This document shows positions 1-8,219 of a stretch of 63,057 nt of DNA, in pieces. The notes below the pieces were generated by a model, which was not told the origin of the DNA, did no database searches, and saw nothing but the letters and a program-made list of their open reading frames with translations. The DNA lies in NCBI GenBank assembly GCA_910578285.1, contig CAJTQL010000011.1, positions 1 to 63,057 on the forward strand. Direction: 5' to 3'. A program made the translations under genes and the position numbers. Position 1 is the stretch's first letter; every line of letters starts with the position of its first letter. This stretch comes from an uncultured Helicobacteraceae bacterium. Its GTDB lineage: Bacteria > Campylobacterota > Campylobacteria > Campylobacterales > Helicobacteraceae.

Positions 1-2
1 AA

Positions 3-266
3 GTGCGCAAGCTCGCCGAGCGCACGACAAAGAGCCTTAGCGAGATTGAGGCAAACACAAATACGCTCATTCAGGGAATCAACGATATGGCAGATTCGAT
101 TAAAGAACAAGCACAAGGAATTGCACAAGTCAATGAGGCTGTGGGGCAGCTCGAGAATATCACGCAAGATACCGTGTCGGTTGCGAACACATCTGCCAAA
201 ATTGTCGAGACTATCGATGGTGTTGCAGGGCAGATTCTTGAAGATGTGCAAAGGAAAAAGTTTTAG
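3..266 (+). CDS. Methyl-accepting chemotaxis protein, C-terminal end (partial)
   Basis: The reading frame is open from the left edge, so the start lies outside the window. About 87 residues are visible. They are rich in A, N, Q, E and T with regular hydrophobic spacing (for example AQGIAQVNEAVGQLENITQ), typical of the end of the MCP cytoplasmic signalling helices that bind CheW and CheA. The sensing domain is not in the window, so the ligand is unknown. The stop TAG overlaps the GTG start of the next gene by one base (TAGTG), which suggests translational coupling. The family call is firm. Confidence 0.85.
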   Translation: MRKLAERTTKSLSEIEANTNTLIQGINDMADSIKEQAQGIAQVNEAVGQLENITQDTVSVANTSAKIVETIDGVAGQILEDVQRKKF

Positions 267-982
267 TGGCTGAAAAATATCGTTATGAGCGTATGCGCTC
301 GGATTGGGAGCGCGATAAAATCACAAAGGCTAACCAACCCAAAGAGAAAGAAGAAAAGCCTCTTTTGCCCCTCACACAACCTTTGTGTGCGTTTCTCAAA
401 GACCCGATTGACCAAGAATGTTGTGAGTTTCTCGCGCCCGAGTTTGATATTGGCTACAAGGGCGGGGCTGAAATGGCTGTAATTCTACATACCGATGATG
501 AGATGATTGCCATTGAAGACATTGTTCGGTTTATCCATGCCATTATTGTTGGCAAATATTTTCAAGGCGGCAAACTCATCAATAAACCGCTAAGCATTCT
601 CATTAAAAGCAAGCGCAAAATACGCATTTTTGAGGTGATTAGTGCTAATCCAGAGGTAGGCAAGATTCGTCAAGGGGTTTCGATATTGCGTAGCGAGGGC
701 TATTTGTCCAAGCCGGGAGTTGTCGATATTCTCATTCAGCCCCTCACGCAAAATGCGCGCGGCATTAATGCTGATAATTTTGCTTATCAGCTTTCGATTC
801 TTAGCAATGGCAAGCCCCATACGCTTACGATTGCCGAGGAGCTCATCACCGAGCCCATCTTCGCGAGTATGCATGACGAAGAGGAGAAAGAAAGTGGCTT
901 TCGCATTCCGTTTCGTGCTATTCTTTTTGCAATCATCGTTCTTGTTTTTGTGTGGTTTATCTATCAGATTCTAGGTGGATAG
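266..982 (+). CDS. Unknown tail-anchored protein coupled to the chemoreceptor gene
   Basis: This is a 238-residue protein that I do not recognise. It starts with GTG one base inside the chemoreceptor stop, with the purine-rich stretch AAGGAAAAAG about 5 bases upstream. The first 30 residues are highly charged. A soluble mixed alpha/beta region follows, and one hydrophobic helix (about residues 216-236, FRAILFAIIVLVFVWFIYQI) closes the chain, leaving only two glycines behind it. That layout implies a tail-anchored inner-membrane protein with its main domain in the cytoplasm. The overlap with the receptor gene suggests co-translation and perhaps a role at the receptor array, but that is inference only. 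Confidence 0.7.
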   Translation: MAEKYRYERMRSDWERDKITKANQPKEKEEKPLLPLTQPLCAFLKDPIDQECCEFLAPEFDIGYKGGAEMAVILHTDDEMIAIEDIVRFIHAIIVGKYFQGGKLINKPLSILIKSKRKIRIFEVISANPEVGKIRQGVSILRSEGYLSKPGVVDILIQPLTQNARGINADNFAYQLSILSNGKPHTLTIAEELITEPIFASMHDEEEKESGFRIPFRAILFAIIVLVFVWFIYQILGG

Positions 983-1105
983 ATGGAATCTCGCGCAGAA
1001 ATCTGCCATTTGTTGCGAGAGGCAATCAAACGTGTGGAGCAATATAATCGTTCATTGCTTCAGATTCTAAACAATCCTTATAACTTGAAATTTTCAACCG
1101 CATGA
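983..1105 (+). CDS. Possible 40-residue ORF, doubtful
   Basis: An ATG directly after the preceding stop (TAGATGG) opens a 40-codon frame ending in TGA. The first 30 residues could form an amphipathic helix (LLREAIKRVEQYNRSLLQIL). Against a gene: bases 1053-1077 match a segment of the dispersed repeat at 19583-19607 with three mismatches, so the 3' part may be repeat-derived rather than coding. I see no clear ribosome binding site beyond the coupling position. Confidence 0.3.
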   Translation: MESRAEICHLLREAIKRVEQYNRSLLQILNNPYNLKFSTA

Positions 1106-1161
1106 GAGTCTTTGCGTGTTGGGTTTGTTGCCGATTCTGTTTTTTTTAAACAAAGACTTGC

Positions 1162-1167
1162 TAGAAT
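1162..1167 (+). promoter_or_regulatory. Extended -10 box for the Na/Pi cotransporter gene
   Basis: TAGAAT is preceded by TGC (bases 1159-1161), giving an extended -10 element of the kind used by the Helicobacter housekeeping sigma factor. It lies about 35 bases before the GTG start at 1202, and AAGGAGCAAGGAGC lies between them. Confidence 0.5.
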
Positions 1168-1201
1168 ACAAGAATAAAATATAAAGGAGCAAGGAGCAAA
1201 A

Positions 1202-3001
1202 GTGGACAACATACGGCAGGCTTTAATAGTCGTTTTTATTGTATTGGGATTGTATTTTCTCTCAATCAATGCGGCACTGACGCAGATTCTTGCGGGGGTG
1301 GCGATTCTACTATTTGGGATTATGAATTTGGGAAATGGCTTTAAAAGCTTTAGCGATGGTTTGCTCGAAAAGATCCTCCAAAAATCAACATCAAACATTT
1401 TCAAGAGTATTGTTTTTGGAACAATCGCAACCGTAATCATGCAGAGCTCGACACTCGTCTCGGTGATTTCTATCTCGTTCCTCTCCGCTGGGCTCATCAC
1501 GCTTGCAAAAGGGCTTGCGGTCGTGTTTGGGGCAAATCTTGGCAACAGCGCAGGTTCGTGGTTGATTGTGGGTGTGAGTTCGGTTAAAATCTCTGATTTT
1601 GCTCTGCCGCTGATTGTTGTGGGCATGGTTTTGACATTTCTAAAATCCAAAGCCGCAAAAGGAGTCGGGAATATTTTTATTGGCTTGGGCTTTTTCTTTT
1701 TGGGTGTGTCGTTTATCAAAGAAGGCTTTGAGGCAATGGGCGATACGATTAATTTTGATGACTACAAAGCCGATGGCTATATGGGTGTGCTTATCTATGT
1801 CGGTGTTGGTGCGCTGCTCACAGGCATTGTGCAGTCAAGCCATGCAACGCTTGCGATGATTCTTATCGCATTCTCTACAGGAGAGATTACCTATGACAAC
1901 GCCCTTGCAGCAACGCTTGGCACAAGTGTCGGGGGCGTTGTTACAGCGCTTGTTGCGTCTTTGAGCTCGAATATCGAGGGTAAGAAGCTCGCGGTAGGCA
2001 ACTGCGTGTTTAATTTCAGTATCGCTATTGTCGTCATCGCCATATTCTTTCCATTTGTTGAGATGGTCAATTTTGTTGCGTCTATTGTTGGAATCCATGA
2101 AAGCAATGCTGCTTTGCGTGTAGCGATGTTCCATACGATGTTTAATTTGTTTGGCGTAATTTTTATCACACCATTTATCCCTTTTATCGTAAAGTTTTTG
2201 GATAAGATGATTCAATCTCACCAAGACAAAGACCGCAGCGCTCCACGCTTTATTAACGAAGAGATTGTTGCTTATCCTGATGTTGCGATTGAAGCTGTTG
2301 AAAAAGAAGTGATTCATCTCTATGATAACGCATTTGCGATTATCTCCCACACTATCGGCTTTAAGCGCGAAGATATTCGCTCAAAAGAAAATTTTGAGGA
2401 CATCATCAAACGTCCATGGTATAAGGGCGAGGTGGATATTGACTATCTGTATCAGAAAAAAATCAAGGCATTATTTGATGCAATTATCAACTTCTCAACC
2501 GAAGTCCAACCACATACGCGTGACCATGAGCAACGCGAGCGGATTTTTACACTGATGACTGCTTCGAGAAGCATTCTTGAAGCGATTAAGATTCTAAAGC
2601 TTGCGCAAAAAAATCTCAAATCTCATGCATTGTCTCCCAACCACAACCTTAGCGAAGTTTATAATGAAATGCGAATCGGGCTTGGAATGCTCCTTCGCAG
2701 TGGCGAAGAGCTCAAAGAGATGTCTGAAGAAAATGTTGCATTGATTGTCCAACAGCTCTCAAATGCGAAATCGATGTTTGAAGAGCGCGACAAGGAAATG
2801 TTGCGCAAAGTCGAAGGGCTCATTTCCGAGAAAAAAATCACCGTGAGCAATGGAACATCTATCTTAAACGATTCCTCATTTATGGATTCGATTATCAAGG
2901 AAGTCATCACAGCGATTCAGATTATTTATACCAAATATGTACCACGAGCCAAAGAAGACGATGATACATTTGATGAAGCTGAAGAAAGTGCGACGTCATA
3001 G
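1202..3001 (+). CDS. Na/Pi cotransporter family protein with C-terminal PhoU-like domain
   Basis: This 599-residue protein belongs to the NptA/YjbB (PF02690) family. Two repeats each carry the diagnostic QSS motif: IMQSSTLVS near residue 80 and IVQSSHATL near residue 210. About eight hydrophobic segments fill the first 330 residues. From about residue 370 to the end the chain is helical and soluble, resembling PhoU, which is usual for the bacterial long form. Family members move phosphate with sodium across the inner membrane; in bacteria they often export it. The GTG start has AAGGAGC 8 bases upstream. The rhodanese gene follows after 3 bases. Confidence 0.85.
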   Translation: MDNIRQALIVVFIVLGLYFLSINAALTQILAGVAILLFGIMNLGNGFKSFSDGLLEKILQKSTSNIFKSIVFGTIATVIMQSSTLVSVISISFLSAGLITLAKGLAVVFGANLGNSAGSWLIVGVSSVKISDFALPLIVVGMVLTFLKSKAAKGVGNIFIGLGFFFLGVSFIKEGFEAMGDTINFDDYKADGYMGVLIYVGVGALLTGIVQSSHATLAMILIAFSTGEITYDNALAATLGTSVGGVVTALVASLSSNIEGKKLAVGNCVFNFSIAIVVIAIFFPFVEMVNFVASIVGIHESNAALRVAMFHTMFNLFGVIFITPFIPFIVKFLDKMIQSHQDKDRSAPRFINEEIVAYPDVAIEAVEKEVIHLYDNAFAIISHTIGFKREDIRSKENFEDIIKRPWYKGEVDIDYLYQKKIKALFDAIINFSTEVQPHTRDHEQRERIFTLMTASRSILEAIKILKLAQKNLKSHALSPNHNLSEVYNEMRIGLGMLLRSGEELKEMSEENVALIVQQLSNAKSMFEERDKEMLRKVEGLISEKKITVSNGTSILNDSSFMDSIIKEVITAIQIIYTKYVPRAKEDDDTFDEAEESATS

Positions 3002-3004
3002 ACT

Positions 3005-3313
3005 ATGCCAACATTAGAGTTAAAAAACCTTGACATATCGCGCACGATTTTTATCGACACACGCTCGCTTGGCTATTATCTCATCAGCCATGTTGCGGAT
3101 TCGATTCATATCGAATCTCCCGCGCGCATTGGCTACATTGCAGAGGAAAACCCCGATAAAATCATCGCTCTCTATTGCCACACAGGTGTAGGCGCAATGG
3201 AGATTGCTAAAGATTTGCGTGAACGTGGGCTGCAAAATGTCTATGCAATTAATGAAAATTTTTTTCATCTGCAAAAGCTTGGTTTGCCTATCGTGGGCGA
3301 GGGCGCGAGCTAG
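3005..3313 (+). CDS. Single-domain rhodanese-like protein
   Basis: The protein has 102 residues, the size of a lone rhodanese domain. The motif FIDTRSLGYY near the N-terminus and the active loop ALYCHTGVGAMEIAKDL are typical. The likely catalytic Cys is about residue 58, and the loop (CHTGVG) has the six-residue length of sulfurtransferases. There is no signal peptide, so it should act in the cytoplasm, transferring sulfane sulfur or acting as a thiol carrier. It sits 3 bases after the cotransporter gene and 16 bases before the antiporter gene, so the three are probably co-transcribed. Its substrate cannot be read from sequence. Confidence 0.85.
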   Translation: MPTLELKNLDISRTIFIDTRSLGYYLISHVADSIHIESPARIGYIAEENPDKIIALYCHTGVGAMEIAKDLRERGLQNVYAINENFFHLQKLGLPIVGEGAS

Positions 3314-3329
3314 GACATAGGAATGCGCG

Positions 3330-4517
3330 ATGGGTGAGGAGGCACTGCAGCACTTTATGTCGCTGGGCTTGGTCTCGATTTTGCTCATTCTCTCTCCGCT
3401 GTTGAGCTATCTCGTGCGGCTTCCACCCTCAATCGCCGAGATTCTGCTTGGGCTTTGCGTTGCCTCGTTTGGCTGGTTGAGCCCTGATGATTCTGTCTTT
3501 TTTGTGCTTGCCAAAATGGGCTTTTTTTTCCTCATGTTTTTAGCTGGAATGGAGATTGACTTAACCTATTTCCGCAAACTCGGAATCTCCTTTGCTAAAC
3601 GTGCAATTGTGTATTTTGCCACAATCTATTGCCTCGCCACTCTTGTGGTTTTTAATTGCGGTTATCCTCCATTTTATATCATCGTTTTCCCTGTGATGTC
3701 TGTCGGCATGATTGTCGCGTTGCTCAAATATTATGGCAAAGACCAAATTTGGCTTAATACCGCGCTGCAAATTGGCATTCTTGGTGAGTTTTTGAGCATT
3801 ATCGCACTTGTTGTGGTGAATGGATTCTATACGCTTGGCTTCACATTTGAGCTTTACAAAAGCCTCATGTTTTTTGTGGGGTTTTTGCTGCTCATGAGTC
3901 TTGCTTTTGCGTGTGTGCGAGTGATTTTTTGGTGGTTTCCGTCTCTCAAACTCGTGTTTATTCCACGTCAGATTCAGATGAACGAAGACATTCGGTTTGC
4001 CATGATGCTCTTTTTTGTATTTATCGCGATTGTGCTCTATCTCAAGATTGATGTGATTCTTGGAGCATTTTTTGCAGGGCTTGTGCTTGCAAATTTTTTC
4101 CAATATGACCAAAACTTGCCCAAAAAGCTGCATGATGTCGGCTTTGGTTTTTTTATCCCTCTCTTTTTTGTCTATGTTGGCAGCACACTTGATGTGCAGA
4201 TTATCCTCGAAAATGCCTATTTATTTCATCATGCATTGCAACTCATGGGCATTATGCTCTGCTTGCATTTTTGTGCGCATTTGCTCGCAAACCGCCGTTT
4301 TTTTGGTGATTTGCTCACATTGATATTGAGTGCGTTCTCCTCGTGTGTCCCGCTTACATTCTTGGTTGCAACCGCAACGCTTGGCAAATCGATTGGCGCA
4401 CTCCAAGAGATTGAATATTATACATTTGTCATTGCTGCTGTGAGCGAAGGCGTGTTTTTTGTATTGGCAATCAAGATTTTGAATCTATGGCGAAAGCGAA
4501 TGCAGAATGATGTTTGA
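3330..4517 (+). CDS. Cation:proton antiporter, CPA2/Kef type
   Basis: This is a 395-residue integral membrane protein with about 11-12 hydrophobic segments. The stretch LAKMGFFFLMFLAGMEIDL is characteristic of the CPA2 (Kef/NapA-like) exchange domain, and a second conserved region is IDVILGAFFAGLVLANF. It ends after the membrane part, without the RCK/TrkA-N nucleotide-binding domain of full KefB/KefC, so it is more likely an ungated Na+/H+ or K+/H+ exchanger. A run of eight T lies inside the gene at about 3523-3530. The ion cannot be assigned. Confidence 0.8.
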   Translation: MGEEALQHFMSLGLVSILLILSPLLSYLVRLPPSIAEILLGLCVASFGWLSPDDSVFFVLAKMGFFFLMFLAGMEIDLTYFRKLGISFAKRAIVYFATIYCLATLVVFNCGYPPFYIIVFPVMSVGMIVALLKYYGKDQIWLNTALQIGILGEFLSIIALVVVNGFYTLGFTFELYKSLMFFVGFLLLMSLAFACVRVIFWWFPSLKLVFIPRQIQMNEDIRFAMMLFFVFIAIVLYLKIDVILGAFFAGLVLANFFQYDQNLPKKLHDVGFGFFIPLFFVYVGSTLDVQIILENAYLFHHALQLMGIMLCLHFCAHLLANRRFFGDLLTLILSAFSSCVPLTFLVATATLGKSIGALQEIEYYTFVIAAVSEGVFFVLAIKILNLWRKRMQNDV

Positions 4518-4560
4518 AATATCAGAGGCTGGATTTGTCGCATTCATGCGTGATATTCAT

Positions 4561-4576
4561 GTGCGGTTAACCGCAC
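4561..4576. repeat. Perfect 16-bp palindrome between convergent genes
   Basis: GTGCGGTTAACCGCAC is its own reverse complement and could fold as a 6-bp GC-rich stem with a TTAA loop. It lies in the 138-bp gap between the antiporter gene (plus) and the cytochrome gene (minus). No T-run follows on either strand, so it is not a textbook intrinsic terminator. It could be a weak bidirectional terminator or a protein-binding site. Confidence 0.5.
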
Positions 4577-4655
4577 CTCCATGTCGCATAACTTGAGGGA
4601 GTGTGGCAAATTGGCTTTGACACATCACAACAAAACTCGCATGTGTTTTGCGATG

Positions 4656-4997
4656 TTATCGACTAAAATCACGCATTTTTTGCAGATAGAGATGGATTGC
4701 GCGAATCTCGGTATCTGTGAGATAATAGCGCGGCATAATGCGTGTGGAATCTTCGAGGGCATGCTTGAATTGCTCAATGCTAAGGCTATGGATTGCGCCA
4801 CCTTGAATGATTTGTTGCATGCCTTTTTTATTTTGATAGCGCGCAACTTCTTGTCCTTGTCCTTCTGGTCCATGGCAATGGTGGCAGCCGATTCCGCGAG
4901 GATTTTCATAGAGCATCTTGCCATACTCAAATTGTGTGATAAATGATTCCTCTGCAAGCATTACAGAAAGAAGCAACAATAAAGCAGTGTAACGCAA
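4656..4997 (-). CDS. Small periplasmic c-type cytochrome
   Basis: The product is about 113 residues. A signal peptide (LRYTALLLLLSVMLAEES) precedes one haem-attachment motif, CHHCH, in the context GIGCHHCHGPEGQGQE. The probable axial Met is in TRIMPRYYLTD, where MPxYxLTDxE is typical of class I cytochromes. I chose the TTG at 4997 as start because GAAGGA lies 6 bases upstream and translation from it opens directly into the signal peptide; an upstream TTG at 5024 would add nine residues with no ribosome binding site. It probably shuttles electrons in the periplasm. It is convergent with the antiporter gene and divergent from folD. Confidence 0.85.
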   Translation of the reverse strand: MRYTALLLLLSVMLAEESFITQFEYGKMLYENPRGIGCHHCHGPEGQGQEVARYQNKKGMQQIIQGGAIHSLSIEQFKHALEDSTRIMPRYYLTDTEIRAIHLYLQKMRDFSR

Positions 4998-5037
4998 TTT
5001 ATTTCCTTCGTTTAGCGAAAACAAATGAATTTTCTTT

Positions 5038-5043
5038 TATAAT
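5038..5043 (+). promoter_or_regulatory. -10 box for the folD operon
   Basis: TATAAT lies 32 bases before the folD ATG, in the divergent gap between the cytochrome gene and folD. AAAGGGG precedes the start by 6 bases. It is probably the main promoter for the run folD to ychF. Confidence 0.5.
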
Positions 5044-5075
5044 AACACAATCAGCTTTAAAGTAAAGGGGTCAGA

Positions 5076-5930
5076 ATGCAGCTTTTAGATGGCAAAAAAT
5101 TGGCACAGAGTATTGAAAAAGACCTCGCGATGCTTGTGAGTGCTTGCAATGACAAGCCTTCTCTTGCCGTGATTCTTGTGGGAAATGACCCTGCAAGCCA
5201 AACCTATGTGAATATGAAAAAACATGCATGCGAGCGCGTTGGCATGATTGCGCGCCTCTATGCTCTAAGTAGCCGAACGACACAAGTCGAACTTTTGCGC
5301 ATTATTGAGTCACTCAACAATGATGAAGATGTGCATGGAATCCTTGTCCAACTGCCTTTGCCACCGCATATCGAAAGCAATCCCATACTTGAAGCAATTG
5401 CCCCAAGCAAAGATGTCGATGGCTTTAGCCCGCACAATATCGGTCGTGTGCGTGCGAATCTGTCGGCATTTGCACCTGCCACACCTCTTGGCGTGATGGA
5501 TCTCCTTGCGGCATATCAAATCAAGCTGCAAGGGCAGCATTGCGTCATTGTGGGCGCGAGCAATATTGTTGGCAAACCGCTCGCAGCGCTCATGCTCAAT
5601 GCGAATGCAACGGTAACGACATGCCATATCTACACACGCGACCTTGCGAGCTTCACTCGGCAAGCCGATATTCTCTGTGTTGCTGTGGGCAAGCCAAACC
5701 TCATCACTGCTGATATGGTCAAAGAGGGCGCTGTGGTTGTTGATATTGGTATCACACGTTTGCCCAATGGCAAGATTTGTGGCGATGTGGATTTCGAGGC
5801 TGTGAGCCCCAAATGTTCGTTTATCTCGCCCGTTCCGGGCGGAGCTGGTCCGATGACGATTGTTTCACTGCTGCAAAACACATTCAAGGCATATGAGATT
5901 CAAAGATGTATCAAGGGTAGCTATGCATAG
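5076..5930 (+). CDS. folD: Bifunctional methylenetetrahydrofolate dehydrogenase / cyclohydrolase
   Basis: FolD interconverts 5,10-methylene-THF, 5,10-methenyl-THF and 10-formyl-THF in the cytoplasm, feeding purine and formyl-Met-tRNA synthesis. The 284-residue length is normal. The catalytic Y-x3-K motif is Y44VNMK48. The NADP-binding stretch GASNIVGKPLAALML and the C-terminal signature PVPGGAGPMTI are present (PGGVGPMT is the usual form). It is first in a plus-strand run and overlaps the lepB start by 8 bases. Confidence 0.97.
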   Translation: MQLLDGKKLAQSIEKDLAMLVSACNDKPSLAVILVGNDPASQTYVNMKKHACERVGMIARLYALSSRTTQVELLRIIESLNNDEDVHGILVQLPLPPHIESNPILEAIAPSKDVDGFSPHNIGRVRANLSAFAPATPLGVMDLLAAYQIKLQGQHCVIVGASNIVGKPLAALMLNANATVTTCHIYTRDLASFTRQADILCVAVGKPNLITADMVKEGAVVVDIGITRLPNGKICGDVDFEAVSPKCSFISPVPGGAGPMTIVSLLQNTFKAYEIQRCIKGSYA

Positions 5931-6783
5931 AATCTTGCAAATTTTGCGATGGTTTTGGGACAGCTGGATTGGCGTAATTTTGCTTGTATTCACAATCCTA
6001 TTCTTTGTTGGGCAAGTGTTTTTGATTCCGTCTGGGAGTATGATTTCAACCTTGCTCATCGGCGATTTGGTGCTTGCCAAGAAATTTAGCTATGGAATCC
6101 CATTGCCACATCTGCCATGGGTCGAATGGCAGATTGTGCCTGATTTCAATGGTAATGGGCATTTATTTGAGGGCGAACGCCCTAAGCGCGGTGAGATTGT
6201 TATCTTTCGCTATCCGCTCAATCCTAAACAGCATTATGTCAAACGGCTTGTTGCTACGGAAGGCGATGAGGTGATTTATGCGCACAATGGGCTTTATCTG
6301 CGTCCACAAGAAGGAGACGCATACATCGCACAACATTATGCGGGCGATAGCAAGCGCATGTTTATGGGCAAAGTTTTTGTCTATGACCCCTATTATACAC
6401 GTTTTCCCGGCGTGCATTATGCGCCAGAAAATGATTTTTTTCAAGATTTGTTTTATCTTTATAACAACGGCAAAGTCGCGATGAGCCTACACCAAGAGAA
6501 TGGCGAGCCTTTTTTCTATCTGCAAGTGGGCAAAGACGAGTTTTTCATGATGGGCGACAATCGCAATGGCTCGAGCGATTCACGGATATGGGGAGCTGTG
6601 CCATATAGCAAGATTGTCGGCACACCATGGGTTGTGGGTTTTAGTATCGATTCGGATTTGCATGTTCGTTGGAATCGCATAGGTAAGAGTGTCGCAACAT
6701 TAGAAAGCGAAATGCGCGCTACACGTGCTGCAGAAGATTCAGAACGCGCGTTGATAGACGCCGCAAATGAGCTTGCCCAATGA
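5923..6783 (+). CDS. lepB: Signal peptidase I
   Basis: LepB cleaves signal peptides from Sec- and Tat-exported proteins at the outer face of the inner membrane. It has 286 residues with one N-terminal transmembrane helix (about residues 16-34). The catalytic Ser is S39 in IPSGSM, the general base is K107 in HYVKRLVATEGDEV, and box E (GDNRNGSSDSRIWG) follows. I chose the ATG at 5923, inside the folD end, because it places the membrane helix correctly and has AAGGG upstream. Longer in-frame starts lie within folD and add no family-like sequence. The 3' end overlaps the protease gene by 4 bases (ATGA). Confidence 0.96.
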   Translation: MHRILQILRWFWDSWIGVILLVFTILFFVGQVFLIPSGSMISTLLIGDLVLAKKFSYGIPLPHLPWVEWQIVPDFNGNGHLFEGERPKRGEIVIFRYPLNPKQHYVKRLVATEGDEVIYAHNGLYLRPQEGDAYIAQHYAGDSKRMFMGKVFVYDPYYTRFPGVHYAPENDFFQDLFYLYNNGKVAMSLHQENGEPFFYLQVGKDEFFMMGDNRNGSSDSRIWGAVPYSKIVGTPWVVGFSIDSDLHVRWNRIGKSVATLESEMRATRAAEDSERALIDAANELAQ

Positions 6784-7418
6784 TAGAAATCGATTTGCAC
6801 ATGCTTCAAATCATTTTATCTATTATTGCTTTGCTCATTGCCATTATTGGGCATGAGGTTGCGCATGGCTATGCTGCTTTGTGCTATGGCGACAAAACGG
6901 CGAAATTGCTCGGGCGCTTGAGTGTCAATCCATTGGTGCATATCGACTTGCTCGGCTCGATTCTTGTGCCTGTTTTGCTCTATATCTCGGGCGCACCTTT
7001 CTTGTTTGGCTGGGCGAAACCTGTGCCCATCAACAATCGCAAGGTATTTATCGGAGGCGGATTTAATGGCTTAAGTGTCGTTGCGAGTGCGGGAATCTCT
7101 TATAATCTCATGCTCGCATTCCTTGCTGGCTTGTTGCTGCAATGGTTTGCTTTTCCTGATTGGATTATGATTTTTTTAGCACAGCTGCTGCTTGTCAATG
7201 TTGTGCTTGCCGTGTTCAATGCGTGGCCGATTCCGCCACTTGATGGCTCATGGATTCTATCCTATCAATTCTCGCGGTTTGGAATCATGGGCTTACAACG
7301 ATTCTATGAACGCGTTGGCAATTATGGCATGCTCGTTCTCATCGTCGTGCTGGCTTTTGAGCCCTTACGTTCGTTGTTTTTTGCACCCGCGTTGTGGTTG
7401 CTCGAATTTCTTGCCTAA
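6780..7418 (+). CDS. Site-2 protease family (M50) membrane metalloprotease
   Basis: This 212-residue polytopic protein carries the zinc-binding motif HEVAH at residues 25-29 inside the first membrane helix. The third ligand region is NAWPIPPLDGSWIL near residue 155 (the NPxPxxDG equivalent). Members cleave substrates within the membrane. The short form lacks a PDZ domain, so it resembles the SpoIVFB/HP0575 type rather than RseP. Its start overlaps lepB by ATGA, which implies coupling. Confidence 0.9.
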   Translation: MIEIDLHMLQIILSIIALLIAIIGHEVAHGYAALCYGDKTAKLLGRLSVNPLVHIDLLGSILVPVLLYISGAPFLFGWAKPVPINNRKVFIGGGFNGLSVVASAGISYNLMLAFLAGLLLQWFAFPDWIMIFLAQLLLVNVVLAVFNAWPIPPLDGSWILSYQFSRFGIMGLQRFYERVGNYGMLVLIVVLAFEPLRSLFFAPALWLLEFLA

Positions 7419-7427
7419 AGGATAGAT

Positions 7428-7868
7428 ATGAAATGTTACATCGCCGCAGATCATGCAGGGTTTGCGCTCAAAGAAGAGATAAAACAATGGCTCAAGGCGC
7501 AGCAAATCGTGTTTGAAGATTTGGGCACGTTTGACACGCAGCGCGTGGATTATCCGCTCTATGCGCAGAAGCTCGCGCAACATGTGTTGGCAGATTCTGT
7601 ATATGGAATTTTGATTTGCGGCAGCGGCATTGGTATGAGTATCGCTGCAAATCGCTTTGCAGGAATTCGTGCAGCGCTCTGTCATGATGCCTACACAGCT
7701 GAAGTAGCGCGGCTGCATAATGATGCAAATGTACTTTGTTTGGGCGCACGCGTTTTAGGGGTTGGCATTGTGGAATCAATTTTGCATGTTTTTTTTCAGA
7801 CCACCTTTGAGGGTGGGAGGCATGAAAAACGGATTGATATGATTGATGCAATCCAAACGAAGGAGTAA
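7428..7868 (+). CDS. rpiB: Ribose 5-phosphate isomerase B
   Basis: RpiB interconverts ribose 5-phosphate and ribulose 5-phosphate in the pentose phosphate pathway. The 146-residue length is typical. D8-H9 (AADHAG), the catalytic Cys C64 in ICGSGIGMSI, and the conserved ANRFAGIRAALCHD segment are present. The gene starts 9 bases after the protease gene, with AAAGGAT upstream. Confidence 0.96.
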   Translation: MKCYIAADHAGFALKEEIKQWLKAQQIVFEDLGTFDTQRVDYPLYAQKLAQHVLADSVYGILICGSGIGMSIAANRFAGIRAALCHDAYTAEVARLHNDANVLCLGARVLGVGIVESILHVFFQTTFEGGRHEKRIDMIDAIQTKE

Positions 7869-7871
7869 GGA

Positions 7872-8204
7872 ATGATGTACGAATGGTTGGTTGTCGTTGC
7901 GATTTTGTTGTTTGTTGTGTTTGTTACCGTCAAAACATTGTATTATCGCAGTGTCGCTGAAAAAGAACAAAGAAGCAGCGCCGTGCTCAAGCTGACTTTG
8001 CAAGAAGCGGAGATTCTCATCCGCAAGCACCAATTACAGTTGCAGCGCGGACTTGGGAATATCGATATTCTCACCGATGAGATTACCTCGTTGCGCAACG
8101 AAGTCAAATTGCTCAAACAGCGCAATTCACAATATCGTGTGGATACCGAAAAATACAAAAATCGCATTAAAGATTTAGAGCAAAAAATTGAGGCTCTACT
8201 CTAA
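7872..8204 (+). CDS. Small membrane-anchored coiled-coil protein
   Basis: This is a 110-residue protein of unknown function. One N-terminal hydrophobic helix (about residues 3-24) is followed by a heptad-rich soluble helix to the end (VKLLKQRNSQYRVDTEKYKNRIKDLEQKIEALL). This predicts a membrane anchor with a cytoplasmic coiled coil. A gene of this size lies at the same place in H. pylori (between apt and rpiB), so the position looks conserved. The start has AAGGAGTAAGGA upstream. No enzymatic motif is visible. Confidence 0.85.
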   Translation: MMYEWLVVVAILLFVVFVTVKTLYYRSVAEKEQRSSAVLKLTLQEAEILIRKHQLQLQRGLGNIDILTDEITSLRNEVKLLKQRNSQYRVDTEKYKNRIKDLEQKIEALL

Positions 8205-8219
8205 GGCTAAAGGACAAAT

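Noticed and set aside
1835..2350. 171-codon minus-strand frame
   Set aside because: It is antisense to the Na/Pi cotransporter gene with its two QSS repeats.
4581..4946. 121-codon plus-strand frame
   Set aside because: It is antisense to the cytochrome gene, where CHHCH and a signal peptide decide the strand.
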